Source: Paenibacillus albicereus (lineage in GTDB: Bacteria > Bacillota > Bacilli > Paenibacillales > Paenibacillaceae). From it: a DNA stretch of 64,000 nt. Location: positions 2,628,001-2,692,000 of the forward strand of contig NZ_CP051428.1 of NCBI RefSeq assembly GCF_012676905.1. The letters run 5' to 3'. Every line of letters starts with the position of its first letter. The stretch's first letter is position 1. Made by a program: the position numbers and the translations under genes. Shown here piece by piece: positions 27,810 to 36,252 of the stretch. The notes below the pieces were generated by a model. That model did no database searches, was not told the DNA's origin, and saw only the letters and a program-made list of their open reading frames with translations.

Positions 27810-27842
27810 TTGGACGCCGCAAGCAGCCTCGGCGAATTGGTT

Positions 27843-28151
27843 TCAGCGGCGCCTCACGCGCGCGGACTTGCGCAGCGCCGGCAGCACGCCGGGCGGCTGC
27901 TTGCGGATGTAGCGGACATAAGCTGCGATCGCCGGATCGGCGCGCAGCGCCTCGATGCGGGTGAGGCCGAGCTGCACGAGGTCGCGGTTCGTGTACAGGG
28001 CATGGATCTGGCGATGGCAGGCCGGACAGAGCAGCGCCTTGTCCAGCATCGCTCCGCCCTGCTCGCGCGGCGTCAGATGATGCTCGGTCAGAGCCGGAAC
28101 GACTCGCCCGCACAGCTCGCAGCGCAGATCATCGGAGCGGTTCGGTTCCAT
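27843..28151 (-). CDS. Small HNH-type zinc protein
   Basis: 102 aa. The order CELCGR, TEHHLTPREQGG, LCPACHRQIHALY is an HNH/treble-clef: four cysteines for a structural zinc and the HH..H metal/catalytic histidines. Small stand-alone HNH proteins of this size (YisB-like) are widespread in Bacillales, with nuclease activity assumed rather than shown. The ATG overlaps the PBP stop (TGATG), so it is translationally coupled to a cell-wall gene. The C-terminus is very basic (RKSARVRRR). Confidence 0.82.
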   Translation of the reverse strand: MEPNRSDDLRCELCGRVVPALTEHHLTPREQGGAMLDKALLCPACHRQIHALYTNRDLVQLGLTRIEALRADPAIAAYVRYIRKQPPGVLPALRKSARVRRR

Positions 28152-30205
28152 CAGTTCGTCCCGGTTGCTTTTTTGGGCGTGCCGTACAAGCCGACGGCCT
28201 CGTCGTACGCATCGAAGATCTTGCGCGCGACCGGCGCGGCGCCGTACCCGCCGTAGCCGCCCTCGGGAATGATGATCGCGATCGCCAGCTTCGGCTTGTC
28301 GGCCGGAGCGAAGGCGATGAACACGGAGTTCTCGACAAGCTTGCCGCCGGCGACCTGCTGCTGGGACGTGCCCGTCTTGCGCAGGAAAGAGTAGGAAACG
28401 CCCTCGAAGCCTTGAACGGAAACCCTGCTCATGCCGGCATAGATCGTGTTCCAATATGCATCCGGGAAGCTGATCTTGTTCAGCACCTCCGGCTGCACCT
28501 TCTCGATGACATCGCCCTTGGGATCGAGAATCTCGTTGACGAACAGCGGCTTCATCCGCTTGCCCTTGTTGGCGAGCATCGAGGCGTACTGGGCGAGCTG
28601 CAGCGTCGTGTACTTGCCGAGCTGGCCGAACGAGGCCCGGACGAGCGCCGACTGGTTGCTTGCCGTCTTGGCCTCATGGAAATAGTCCTCGACGCCGGGC
28701 TGCTCGTACGGCAAGCCGCTGCCGGTCAGCACGCCGAGCCCGAACTGCTTCATGTAATCGTCCCAGACCTCGACCGCCTTGCTGCCCCCGTACTTGTCGA
28801 GCAGCCGCTCGCCGATCATCTCGGACATGTAGGCGTTGGAAGACTTGGCGAGCGCCTCGCGAGCGTCGATGTTGCCGTTCGGCTTGCGGCTGGCATTCCA
28901 GATCGTCACTTCATTCCCTTTGCTGCCGAAAACATAACGACCGACATCACGGTAGTTTTCTCCCGCCGTGAACAGCTTCTCATTGAGCCCGATCAGGATC
29001 GACAGCGGCTTCTGAGTCGAGCCGAGGTAGACGAGCGAGGGCGTGTGCTTCGCCTGCACTTTCGGATCCTTGTAGTTCGGAAAGACGGTTCGGATCGTGC
29101 CGTTGGTGACGAAGTTCTTGATCGGCTCGTACTTGTCCGGCGGAACGGAGCCGCCTTTCCAGATGTTCGTGTCGTAGTCCGGCATGCTCGCCATCGACAC
29201 GACCTTGCCGGTGTCGACCTCCATCGCGACCGCGAAGCCCATGCGCGCGGCGTTGCCCTCGTTCAGCGGCCGGCTGGTCGCGTTCTGGAGCACCTCAAGC
29301 TGGTCGCTGATGGCTTTTTGGGTCGTCAGCTGCACCTGGCGGTTGATGCTGAGGACCAGGTCGTTGCCGCGCTGCGGAGGCTGCACCACGGGAGCTCCCG
29401 TCACCTTGTTCGTGCGGTCGACGGGATACGTCTTGAGCCCGTTGATGCCGCGCAGCTGCTCCTGGTACATGTACTCCAGGCCGTCGAAGCCGACCGTTTC
29501 CTCCTGGAGATACTTGTTGACGGGGTCGTTCTTCTCCTTGATCTCCTTGTACTTCGTCAGGTCGCCGGCCGACTTGTACTTCTTGAGATAGCCGACGAGC
29601 TGGGTGGCGACGCGGTCCTCGCTGTAGTTGCGGACGCTCTCCTCGACGATGTCGACGCCGAGGAACTGCTCCCTGTTCTCCGTGATGTAGGCGATCTCGC
29701 GGTTCGACAGGTCGGAGCGGATGCGCCGCGGCACGGAGATCGTATTCGTGCGGAAGTTCAGGTCCATGTTCTTTTGGATCTCCTCCGGCGTCATCTGCGC
29801 TTCCGGATCGTCGTTGAACTTCTTGAACACCTCGGACAGCTTGACGCTCATGTCGATCGCAATCTGCTTGTCCTTTTCCGCCTGAAGCGTATAGGTCAGC
29901 GTCTGCGTCGAGGTCGAGTAGGCGATCGGCTTTTTGTCGGAGTCGAGGATGTTGCCGCGGAACGGCGGGATCGACACGTCGCGCGTCCCTTGATCCTCGC
30001 GCATCAGCTTCAGCTCCGGCCCGTCGATGAACTGCAGCACCGCCAGCCGCACGATGAGGATGCCGAACATGACGAACGCCGCAAAAAAGAACAGATTGAG
30101 GCGGAACATGAACTGCCGCCGCACGACATAGTCCTTCTCCTCGTCGCGCCCGATGATTTCCGGCGGCTTGCCGTTGCCTTTCGAATTCATGCCGGGCTTC
30201 TTCAT
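28151..30205 (-). CDS. Class B penicillin-binding protein 2 (transpeptidase)
   Basis: 684 aa. One N-terminal transmembrane anchor (about 33-58), a PBP dimerisation domain (about 75-280) with the RGNILDSDKKPIAYS box, then the transpeptidase domain with Ser396-TQ-Lys399, SSN 455-457 and KTG near 610. It cross-links peptidoglycan outside the membrane. The architecture matches the elongation-type PBP2 group (B. subtilis PbpA/PbpH). No rodA or mreBCD gene is beside it. The ATG overlaps the OsmC stop by four bases. The flexible C-terminus GGYGGYGAAPVARKIFD is as in PBP2 homologues. Confidence 0.93.
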   Translation of the reverse strand: MKKPGMNSKGNGKPPEIIGRDEEKDYVVRRQFMFRLNLFFFAAFVMFGILIVRLAVLQFIDGPELKLMREDQGTRDVSIPPFRGNILDSDKKPIAYSTSTQTLTYTLQAEKDKQIAIDMSVKLSEVFKKFNDDPEAQMTPEEIQKNMDLNFRTNTISVPRRIRSDLSNREIAYITENREQFLGVDIVEESVRNYSEDRVATQLVGYLKKYKSAGDLTKYKEIKEKNDPVNKYLQEETVGFDGLEYMYQEQLRGINGLKTYPVDRTNKVTGAPVVQPPQRGNDLVLSINRQVQLTTQKAISDQLEVLQNATSRPLNEGNAARMGFAVAMEVDTGKVVSMASMPDYDTNIWKGGSVPPDKYEPIKNFVTNGTIRTVFPNYKDPKVQAKHTPSLVYLGSTQKPLSILIGLNEKLFTAGENYRDVGRYVFGSKGNEVTIWNASRKPNGNIDAREALAKSSNAYMSEMIGERLLDKYGGSKAVEVWDDYMKQFGLGVLTGSGLPYEQPGVEDYFHEAKTASNQSALVRASFGQLGKYTTLQLAQYASMLANKGKRMKPLFVNEILDPKGDVIEKVQPEVLNKISFPDAYWNTIYAGMSRVSVQGFEGVSYSFLRKTGTSQQQVAGGKLVENSVFIAFAPADKPKLAIAIIIPEGGYGGYGAAPVARKIFDAYDEAVGLYGTPKKATGTN

Positions 30206-30669
30206 GCGCCGCCACCTCCGTCTCCGCTCAGCCGCACCTCGGGCTTCGCCTCCACCCGCACGTTGCCGGCGAGAGCTCGCGTCACCATGCAGGACTGCTC
30301 CGCCTTGAGGGCGATCCGGGCGGCACGCTCCGCAGCAGGCGCGTCCGCTCCCGCCTCCAGCATGATGAGCGGACGGTGCTCGATCGAGCGGTACGTCGGC
30401 TGGCCGGCATCATCCGTTTCGACGACCGCCGTCGAGCGCAGCGTCAGCTGCGTCGGCACGATGCCGGAGCGCTCCAGCATCGCGGCCAGCGAGATGACGT
30501 AGCAGGTCGCCGCCGCGCCGAGCAGCAGCTCGTCGGGATTCGTGCCGATGCCGGGCCCGTCCATGCCGGAGGGAATGGAGACCGCCGACTCCAGCGCGCC
30601 GCTGCGGATCGTTCCCGCCCCGCATCTTCCGCCCGACCATGCGGCTTCGAGCTCAAACTTATGTTCCAT
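30202..30669 (-). CDS. OsmC-family thiol peroxidase-like protein
   Basis: 155 aa OsmC/Ohr fold. The two redox cysteines are present, Cys56 in GAAATCYVISLAAM and Cys127 in EQSCMVTRAL, with the family start ELEAAWSGGRCGAGTI. The protein groups by eye with the OsmC subclass rather than Ohr, which also occurs at 32.5 kb. It should reduce organic hydroperoxides. It is the first gene of the OsmC-PBP-HNH transcript, with a four-base overlap to the PBP gene. Confidence 0.88.
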   Translation of the reverse strand: MEHKFELEAAWSGGRCGAGTIRSGALESAVSIPSGMDGPGIGTNPDELLLGAAATCYVISLAAMLERSGIVPTQLTLRSTAVVETDDAGQPTYRSIEHRPLIMLEAGADAPAAERAARIALKAEQSCMVTRALAGNVRVEAKPEVRLSGDGGGGA

Positions 30670-30758
30670 CGCCTTGCTCCTTTTATCTGGATATGCTTTC
30701 CTGCTGCTGTAGACGAGCGAGGGCCGGAAAAAGTTCGCTCCGGCCGCCTTGCGTCCGC

Positions 30759-31145
30759 TCAGCGGATCAGCTTGTTCATCGTCACCATCAGTTCGTCGAT
30801 GACTGCGCTGTCGCCTTCCTGCAGCCGCTCCGCCACGCAGGACTTCATATGATGCTCCAGCAGCAGCTTGCCGACGCCGTTCAGCGCCGATTGAATCGAG
30901 CTGATCTGGTTGAGCACGTCGTCGCAGTACGTATCCTTCTCGATCATGCCCTTGATGCCGCGCACCTGGCCCTCAATGCGGTTCAAGCGGCTGATGAGGC
31001 TCGTTTTCGTCTTTTCGGAATGATGGCTCTTGCGCGGCTCCGAGCATCCGCAATCGGCTCCGTGCTCCGGGTGTTCCAGATGTTCCGAATGTTCCGGATG
31101 CCGCTCGGACGCTCGAGCGGCCCCGATCTCCTGTCTGATTTCCAA
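30759..31145 (-). CDS. CsoR-family metal-sensing repressor with His-rich arm
   Basis: 128 aa from a TTG start, chosen because GGAAGGAGG lies upstream. The CsoR core begins near residue 50 (ISRLNRIEGQVRGIKGMIE). The Cu(I) ligands show the exact CsoR spacing Cys74, His99, Cys103 (TYCDDV, EHHMKSC). Residues 15-45 add a His/Glu/Cys arm, HPEHSEHLEHPEHGADCGC, absent from standard CsoR proteins of about 100 aa. It likely represses copper efflux genes, none of which are adjacent; a Cys-rich copper storage protein is 13 kb away. Confidence 0.88.
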   Translation of the reverse strand: MEIRQEIGAARASERHPEHSEHLEHPEHGADCGCSEPRKSHHSEKTKTSLISRLNRIEGQVRGIKGMIEKDTYCDDVLNQISSIQSALNGVGKLLLEHHMKSCVAERLQEGDSAVIDELMVTMNKLIR

Positions 31146-31237
31146 ATCCGGCGCCCTCCTTCCCGAAACGGGTGTGGTCTTGATTCGCCCTCTATTGTAG
31201 CATACGAAGAGGCCGAAGGCATGCCGCCGCGAGCAGC

Positions 31238-31270
31238 AAAAAACCGCTCCGGCCGAAGGCGGCGGAGCGG
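31238..31270 (-). terminator. Terminator of ydjO
   Basis: CCGCTCCG / CGGAGCGG stem with an 11-nt loop, followed on the minus strand by TTTTTT, 45 bp past the ydjO stop. Confidence 0.82.
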
Positions 31271-31314
31271 CGGGAACGGCCTGGCGCAAGTATCGCAGGG
31301 CGGCGCGCGGAAGG

Positions 31315-31533
31315 TCAGAGGCCGTATTCGTCTTTCGGCTTCGGCTTGCGCTTGATTTTGTTCACGACGGCAGGCAGGTGCCGGATGCTGCGCAGCATCG
31401 GTCCTTTGCACATCGGGCAGAGCTGGGAGTCGGCGGCGAACTCGTCGCGCACCCACGCCTTGCAGTCGGCATTGCGGCATTTCCAGATCTTTGTGGGAAT
31501 AAGCTCGGGCTTCGTTTCTTCGGTCGTAGACAA
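31315..31533 (-). CDS. Cold-inducible protein YdjO family
   Basis: 72 aa. Two CxxC-like pairs, CRNADC and CPMC, form a small zinc ribbon around WVRDEFAADSQL, followed by a basic tail (NKIKRKPKPKDEYGL). Length and motif order match the Bacillus YdjO family. The biochemical role is unknown. It is a monocistronic gene with its own terminator. Confidence 0.85.
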   Translation of the reverse strand: MSTTEETKPELIPTKIWKCRNADCKAWVRDEFAADSQLCPMCKGPMLRSIRHLPAVVNKIKRKPKPKDEYGL

Positions 31534-31610
31534 GGGGAAGCAGTCCTTTCTGATGTCGGCTCAGCGCTGCCCTCCAAAAAAGACAGCCTGACTACTATAT
31601 CACCCTCGTT

Positions 31611-32390
31611 TCAACCAAGTAAAGACTTGACAGGATCGCTTTCCTGCACCCTGTACCAGTAGGGATAGGCTTCGCGGAAGCCAAGTCCGGCATAGAGCCG
31701 CTCGGCGGCCTTGTTGCCGGCCAGCACTTGCAGAAAGGCCTGGTCGGCGCCTTGCTCCAGCCCCCAATGCAGCAGATGGCGGAGCAGCCTCCGGCCATAG
31801 CCTTTGCCCCGGCTGTCCGGCGCCGTCAAAATGTCGTAGAAGCCGAGCAGGCGTCCGTCGAGCACCGCCAAGCCGAGCGACACCGGCCGGCCCTCGGCAT
31901 GGAGAAGCGCGAACTGGCGGGGCAGCGTGGAGGCCTCGAACATCCTTTCCGTCAGCCGCAGCTCCTCTTCCCCGCAGCCTCCCCACTCCTGCATGAGCCG
32001 CAGCCACGCGGCACTCGGATCGCTCGAGACGAGCGCGTCCGCACCGGCGCACTCCGGCTTCAGCCGGCCGATCTCCGCCGTCATGACGACTGACGGATCG
32101 GAGACCCGGTAGCCGCGCCGGGCCAGCTCCGCATCGAGCTCGGCAGGCTCGGCGAACGGAGTGATCTTGAACATCGCCGGCTGTCCGGTGAGACGGTAGA
32201 TGTCCTCGCAGCGCCGAATCTTCGTCTCCAGCTGCTCCAGGCTTCCGCCCAGGTGAAGGAGCGGCTGCACGGAATTCGAACGCTTCGTATAGCCGCCGTT
32301 CGACTTGACGAGCCATCCCCCGCAGCTGCTCGTCTGCAGCGCCGGCCAGCTGTTCAGCGCCGCTTCCTCGATCTCGTAATAGGCTTTCAC
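31611..32390 (-). CDS. GNAT-family N-acetyltransferase
   Basis: 259 aa from a GTG with GGGAGG upstream. The N-terminal half is degenerate GNAT-like; the C-terminal half has the acetyl-CoA loop SRGKGYGRRLLRHLL (about 193-207), then VLAGNKAAERLYAGLGF, the usual motif B. The double-GNAT length suits amino-acid- or antibiotic-modifying family members; the substrate is unknown. A strong AT-rich promoter lies upstream. Confidence 0.85.
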   Translation of the reverse strand: MKAYYEIEEAALNSWPALQTSSCGGWLVKSNGGYTKRSNSVQPLLHLGGSLEQLETKIRRCEDIYRLTGQPAMFKITPFAEPAELDAELARRGYRVSDPSVVMTAEIGRLKPECAGADALVSSDPSAAWLRLMQEWGGCGEEELRLTERMFEASTLPRQFALLHAEGRPVSLGLAVLDGRLLGFYDILTAPDSRGKGYGRRLLRHLLHWGLEQGADQAFLQVLAGNKAAERLYAGLGFREAYPYWYRVQESDPVKSLLG

Positions 32391-32429
32391 TTCGCTTACC
32401 TCCCGGTCGTCTTGGCTTCAATAAGCATA

Positions 32430-32458
32430 AATATACTATTTAATTTATTTTTATTCAA
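32430..32458 (-). promoter_or_regulatory. Promoter of the GNAT gene
   Basis: Minus strand -35 TTGAAT (32453-32458), exactly 17-bp AT-rich spacer, -10 TATATT (32430-32435), 39 bp before the GTG start. Confidence 0.72.
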
Positions 32459-32467
32459 TATCAGGCG

Positions 32468-32500
32468 AAAAAGAACCTTCCGCCAGCTGGCGAAAGGCTC
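32468..32500 (-). terminator. Terminator of ohr
   Basis: Imperfect 14-bp stem GAGCCTTTCGCCAG / CTGGCGGAAGGTTC followed by TTTTT on the minus strand. Confidence 0.82.
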
Positions 32501-32529
32501 TCGGTTGTTTCGATCCTGTAGTCTTCATC

Positions 32530-32961
32530 TCAACGAGACGGCTCGGCCTCCAGCACTTCGAGCTCCACGTCGATATTGCCGCGCGTCGCCTTGGAGTACG
32601 GGCAGACCTGGTGCGCCTGCTGCGCCAGGTCGCGGACCTGGGCGAGATCGGCTTCCGGCACGTAGATCTGCAGCTTGACGCCGAGCTTGTAGCTCGGTTC
32701 GTCCTTGAAGATCGACACCTGCGCCGTCACGACCGCTTCCTTGGCCTCGACGCCGGCTTTGCGGGCGGCCAGCTGAAGCGCTCCCTCGAAGCAAGCCGCG
32801 TAGCCGGCGGCGAACAGCTGCTCCGGATTCGTCGCTTCTCCGCCGGGACCTCCGAGTCCTTTGGGAATCGCGAGCGGCAGCTCCAGAACGCCGTCGGAAG
32901 AGCTTATCTTCCCTCCGCGGCCGCCTTTTGCCCGTACTTGCGCCGTATACAATGCATCCAT
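32530..32961 (-). CDS. ohr: Organic hydroperoxide resistance protein
   Basis: 143 aa Ohr. Catalytic Cys57 in AAGYAACFEGAL and resolving Cys120 in QVCPYSKATRGN fit the Ohr signature exactly. It reduces lipid and other organic hydroperoxides with lipoylated partners. Usually an OhrR MarR-type regulator lies next to it; none is present in this window. It has its own terminator. Confidence 0.95.
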   Translation of the reverse strand: MDALYTAQVRAKGGRGGKISSSDGVLELPLAIPKGLGGPGGEATNPEQLFAAGYAACFEGALQLAARKAGVEAKEAVVTAQVSIFKDEPSYKLGVKLQIYVPEADLAQVRDLAQQAHQVCPYSKATRGNIDVELEVLEAEPSR

Positions 32962-33055
32962 TCGAATCTCCTCGCTTTCGGGTTGCTGTCGTCCTTTGTT
33001 TGTACCCGAATGCAGGCAAGTCCAACCGCCGCCCGGCGGCCGGCTGCCTCAAGCG

Positions 33056-33448
33056 CTACAGCCGGCTCATGCCGCTATGGGCGCCGATCAGCTGGAGCAT
33101 GCGCGGCGGAATCGGCAGGATGAACTGCATCGCGCCCGTCTGGAAGCGGCCGCTGCGATTGTGAACGACCGCCGCGCTGACATGGATGCGGTACACCGGA
33201 ACGTCCGCCCCGCTGATCGCATACTCGGCCGTGCCGCCGCGGCTGTGTCCGGCTGTCATTTCCTTTGTCCGGCGCAGCTCGAACGGCACGAGGCTGACCA
33301 TATCGTCCAGCTTGAGGTAATAATTGACATGCGGCTTGTGATAGACCAGCTCGCGGGTCGATACGGTAAGTCCGAACTCCGGCTTTTTGATGGACAAGAG
33401 CAGATGGCCCTCGAGGTCGCGCACCGGCAAGAAATCGGCATTCATCAT
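33056..33448 (-). CDS. Hypothetical beta-rich protein
   Basis: 130 aa from an ATG with AAAGGAGG seven bases upstream. It alternates short hydrophobic strands (GHLLLSIKKPEFGLTV, VNYYLKLDDMVSLVPFEL, YRIHVSAAVVHNRSG) and ends FILPIPPRMLQLIGAHSG. No cysteines, signal peptide or membrane segment. I recognise no family and assign no function. Confidence 0.6.
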   Translation of the reverse strand: MMNADFLPVRDLEGHLLLSIKKPEFGLTVSTRELVYHKPHVNYYLKLDDMVSLVPFELRRTKEMTAGHSRGGTAEYAISGADVPVYRIHVSAAVVHNRSGRFQTGAMQFILPIPPRMLQLIGAHSGMSRL

Positions 33449-33516
33449 AGCCAGGCCTCCTTTCGGCTCTATCCAGCATAGCATAGATGCCGCCGGCCGC
33501 TCCATCGCCGCCAAGC

Positions 33517-33567
33517 AAAAGCCCCGCTTTCCGGCTCCGACGTGTCGGAGGCTGCGGAAAGCGGGGC
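33517..33567 (-). terminator. Terminator of the coiled-coil gene
   Basis: GCCCCGCTTTCCG / CGGAAAGCGGGGC outer stem with inner pairing of CTCCGAC and GTCGGAG, then TTTT on the minus strand. Confidence 0.82.
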
Positions 33568-33586
33568 GCATGCGCGGAAAATAGGG

Positions 33587-33922
33587 TCAATGCAGCGCCG
33601 AGCCGCCGAGCGAGGAGCGGACCTCCGCCTCGACGGAGCTTGCGCGCTCCTTGAGCTTGCGCAGCTGCCGCAGCTGGGCGTCGGCCTGCACCTGGATCTG
33701 GTTCTCGGTCATGCTCAGCTCCTGCACGAGCTCCTGCATCGTATTGATGAGGCCGCGCACCTTTTCGGAGCTGCTGTCCGCGCCTGCCCGCAGAAGCGCC
33801 TGCCTGCCCTCGACCATTTCCTGATCGCGGCGCTGGCGCTGCTGCTCCTGGAACTGCTCGTAGGTCATGGTCAAGCTCGAATCGCCTTGCGGCTGCTGTC
33901 CGTTCGGATTCATGGAATTCAT
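33587..33922 (-). CDS. Small coiled-coil protein
   Basis: 111 aa. The N-terminus is Asn/Gln/Pro-rich (MNSMNPNGQQPQGD), followed by a long helix from about residue 20 to 105 that is rich in Gln, Glu and Arg with heptad Leu (TMQELVQELSMTENQIQVQADAQLRQL). No membrane segment. AGGAGG lies ten bases before the ATG. Function unknown; its size and helix suggest a structural or spore-related small protein, but nothing in the context confirms this. Confidence 0.6.
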   Translation of the reverse strand: MNSMNPNGQQPQGDSSLTMTYEQFQEQQRQRRDQEMVEGRQALLRAGADSSSEKVRGLINTMQELVQELSMTENQIQVQADAQLRQLRKLKERASSVEAEVRSSLGGSALH

Positions 33923-34003
33923 GGGTTTCCTGCCTCCTGCCCTAGGTCTTTCCTGCCCTTTCCGGGCAGGCTCGCCGTTAGCATGTCCCATTTTCGCTTC
34001 CCG

Positions 34004-34978
34004 CTATCCGTCGCGCAGCGCAGGCAGCAGATGACGCTCGAACAGCTGCCGGGAGAGGATCGCCTTGTTGCGCCCTTCCGGCCTCTTGCGCACGACTGCG
34101 ACCGCCTCCAGCTCCGGCACGACGAACAGGTACTGACCCCCGTACCCGAACGCGAAGAAGTAATTCGGCCCAGGCTGCTTGTCCTGCGGCGACACCCACC
34201 AGTGATAGCCGTAGCAGCCGTATACCTGGGGCTCGTAATGGAGCAATCCTTTATGGCGAGGCTTCACCGACGCCTCCACCCATTCCTGGGGAACGATCTG
34301 CTCGCCCTGCCAGCGGCCGCCCTGAGCGTACAGACGGCCGAGCTTCGCCAGGCCGCGCATCGTCATCGACAAACCCGCGCCCCCCTCCTGCCCGCCGGCG
34401 AGGCGGCTCCAGCGGACCGGTCCGGCGCCTAAAGGTCCGAACAGATGCCTTCGCGCGAACGTGGAGAGGCTCCTTCCGCACGCCCGCTCAAGCGCGATCG
34501 CCAGCAGCTGCGAGCCGCCCGTATTGTAGGCGAACACGGCTCCCGGCTCATGCGCGAGCGGGCGGCCCAGCACGAAGGAAGCCGGATTTTCCGCGCGCTT
34601 CAGCTCCCGGTACGGCTTGTCGAAGTCCGGCCAGTCCAGCCCGCTCGTCATGTTCAACAGCTGCGCGATCGTGATGGAGCGCTTGCGCGGATCGTCCCGC
34701 AGCGCCTCGGCCAGGCCAGGCTCCTCCACATCCAGGTACGCGACGATCGGATCCTCTTCGCCGCCGATCAGGCGCTGTCCGATCGCGATGCCGATGAGCG
34801 CCGACAGCACGCTCTTGGTGCAGGACAGAACGGCCGCAGGCCGGTCCTCGCCGTCCGCGCTCCAATGCAGCCGCTCGCGGCCGGCCTGCTCGACGTGCAC
34901 GCCTTTGATGCCCCAGTCCTGCAGCAGCCCGAGCTCGTCCTCCTCGAGCCGCAGCTCCTTCGATTCCATCGCCTGCAT
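34004..34978 (-). CDS. Beta-lactamase-family serine hydrolase (class C fold)
   Basis: About 324 aa. The SxxK nucleophile motif is SCTKSVLSALIG (near residue 52), the YxN-type motif AYNTGGSQ (near 150), and FGYGGQY near 285 stands in for the KTG strand. There is no signal peptide, so it is cytoplasmic, unlike secreted PBP4-like proteins; D-aminopeptidase or esterase activity is plausible. The second ATG (34978) is chosen since GGGAGGG is nine bases upstream; the first ATG is only three bases from it. Confidence 0.87.
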   Translation of the reverse strand: MQAMESKELRLEEDELGLLQDWGIKGVHVEQAGRERLHWSADGEDRPAAVLSCTKSVLSALIGIAIGQRLIGGEEDPIVAYLDVEEPGLAEALRDDPRKRSITIAQLLNMTSGLDWPDFDKPYRELKRAENPASFVLGRPLAHEPGAVFAYNTGGSQLLAIALERACGRSLSTFARRHLFGPLGAGPVRWSRLAGGQEGGAGLSMTMRGLAKLGRLYAQGGRWQGEQIVPQEWVEASVKPRHKGLLHYEPQVYGCYGYHWWVSPQDKQPGPNYFFAFGYGGQYLFVVPELEAVAVVRKRPEGRNKAILSRQLFERHLLPALRDG

Positions 34979-35148
34979 CCGCATGTCCCTCCCGAAGTGG
35001 CGGTTCGTCCGAATAGCATGCCGCCTCGCGGTCGGCGCTATCCTTTCTCCACCTTACCCCGAACCGTATCGTTTGTCCCGCGGAGCTTGCGGCAATCTTG
35101 CCGGAAAGAATCATGACGTCCGGCCGTACCGCCCCTGGCGACTCGGCG

Positions 35149-36066
35149 TCAAGCTCCGGGAGCGGCGGCCAGCGCTGCGTCGGAGCGCAGCCGCTGCAGC
35201 AGCAGCGAGCTCAGCTCCTCGGCGTCCTGCCAGCGCAGCGCCGCCGCGCCGGTCCATGCCGGCGGCGCGGCTGCTCCCTGGCGCGACGTCCAGAGCAGCG
35301 GGATGCCCGCGGCAAGCGCGTACCCGCCGGCCAGGCAAGCGGACGCCGCATCGCCGGACAGCTCGGCGAGGACGAGGTCTGCCCGTGCCAGCAGCTCGAG
35401 CGGGCGCTCGCCGTCGGCGTCGCCGTCGCGGCCGAGCACTCTCGGCGTGTAGCCGCATTGCTGCAGCAGGGGCAGCACGTAGCCCGTCCACTCCGCATCC
35501 GCCTCGTCGTCGCCGCTCCCGGCGACGACGCAATATTTCTGCAGCCCGCCTGCTGCGGCAAGCTCAGCCTGCTCCCAGCCTTTGGGCGTCAGCGAGAACA
35601 CCGAGCCGGTCCGCTCGAGCAGCTCTTCGTCCCGCAGCTTCTCGATGACGTAGACCATCTCCTGCAGGTTCTGCGAGTAGGTGAGGTTAAAGCTGCGCGC
35701 GAGCCGGTGCACGATGACGGGCTCTCCCGGTCCGGCGCACTGGCGGCGCAAATAGGCGAGAAGCTTGGCGCATTTGGCCTCGACCGTAAGCGGCACGTGA
35801 GGCGAGGCGGGCAGCGCCTCCACCTCCTCGGCGGTGACGACGACGTCGCGGCCGAGGCCGGTCATCTCGCGGATGTAAGCGGACGCGAGCGGAAACAGCT
35901 CTCGCTGGCGCGGATACGAAAGCGAGCCGAGCACCTCGTATTGGTCCGCCGTCATGCCGTAGTCCGCTCCCGGGGCGCAGTCGCAGCCGATGAAGCGCTC
36001 CGCCGGCCCGGAGCCGACCTTCACGGGCACCGGCGAGTCGCAGAAGAGGCAGCGTTTGGTCATCAT
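35149..36066 (-). CDS. Zinc-ribbon / winged-helix protein with deoxyribosyltransferase-like C-terminal domain
   Basis: 305 aa. The N-terminus has a Cys cluster (CLFCDSP, then GCDCAPG). The middle (about 95-180) is a wHTH-like helical region (LARSFNLTYSQNLQEMVYVIEKLRDEELLE). The C-terminal 110 residues form a Rossmann-type half: KYCVVAGSGDD, then ADLVLAELSGDAASACLAGGYALAAGIPLLW. The last segment parallels nucleoside 2-deoxyribosyltransferase and TIR-like domains (SDxVIADLTG..YFEAGYA.G), but the catalytic Glu position is Gly. I infer a nucleotide-sensing or inactive effector domain. No operon partner is seen. Confidence 0.55.
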   Translation of the reverse strand: MMTKRCLFCDSPVPVKVGSGPAERFIGCDCAPGADYGMTADQYEVLGSLSYPRQRELFPLASAYIREMTGLGRDVVVTAEEVEALPASPHVPLTVEAKCAKLLAYLRRQCAGPGEPVIVHRLARSFNLTYSQNLQEMVYVIEKLRDEELLERTGSVFSLTPKGWEQAELAAAGGLQKYCVVAGSGDDEADAEWTGYVLPLLQQCGYTPRVLGRDGDADGERPLELLARADLVLAELSGDAASACLAGGYALAAGIPLLWTSRQGAAAPPAWTGAAALRWQDAEELSSLLLQRLRSDAALAAAPGA

Positions 36067-36205
36067 GATGTCATTCCTCCTGTCCAGTCGTCGTCCCAGT
36101 GTACCGGAAATGAGCCGGCAGAAGCGTTAAGCTTCTCTCATTCCGCTCTAAGGATTCTCATCGAGAGGCCGCCAGCCCGCGCTGCAAGGCGATTGCAGCA
36201 GGCGC

Positions 36206-36237
36206 AAAAAAAGCAGGACCGGAGCATCCGGTCCTGC
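36206..36237 (-). terminator. Terminator of the yteA-like gene
   Basis: Perfect 11-bp stem GCAGGACCGGA / TCCGGTCCTGC followed by seven T on the minus strand, 15 bp past the stop. Confidence 0.93.
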
Positions 36238-36252
36238 CTGTCGCCTCCTGGC

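Noticed and set aside
27655-28113. A 152-codon minus-strand frame through the HNH gene and the terminator
   Set aside because: It reads through the strong terminator at 27778-27809 in another frame and has no family match.
28412-30502. A 696-codon plus-strand frame opposite the PBP gene
   Set aside because: Shadow frame; the minus strand has SxxK, SxN and KTG at proper spacing.
31077-31118. Short near-tandem GTTCC.GATG units as a regulatory repeat
   Set aside because: They lie inside the csoR coding region and encode the His/Glu arm, so they are reported with that gene.
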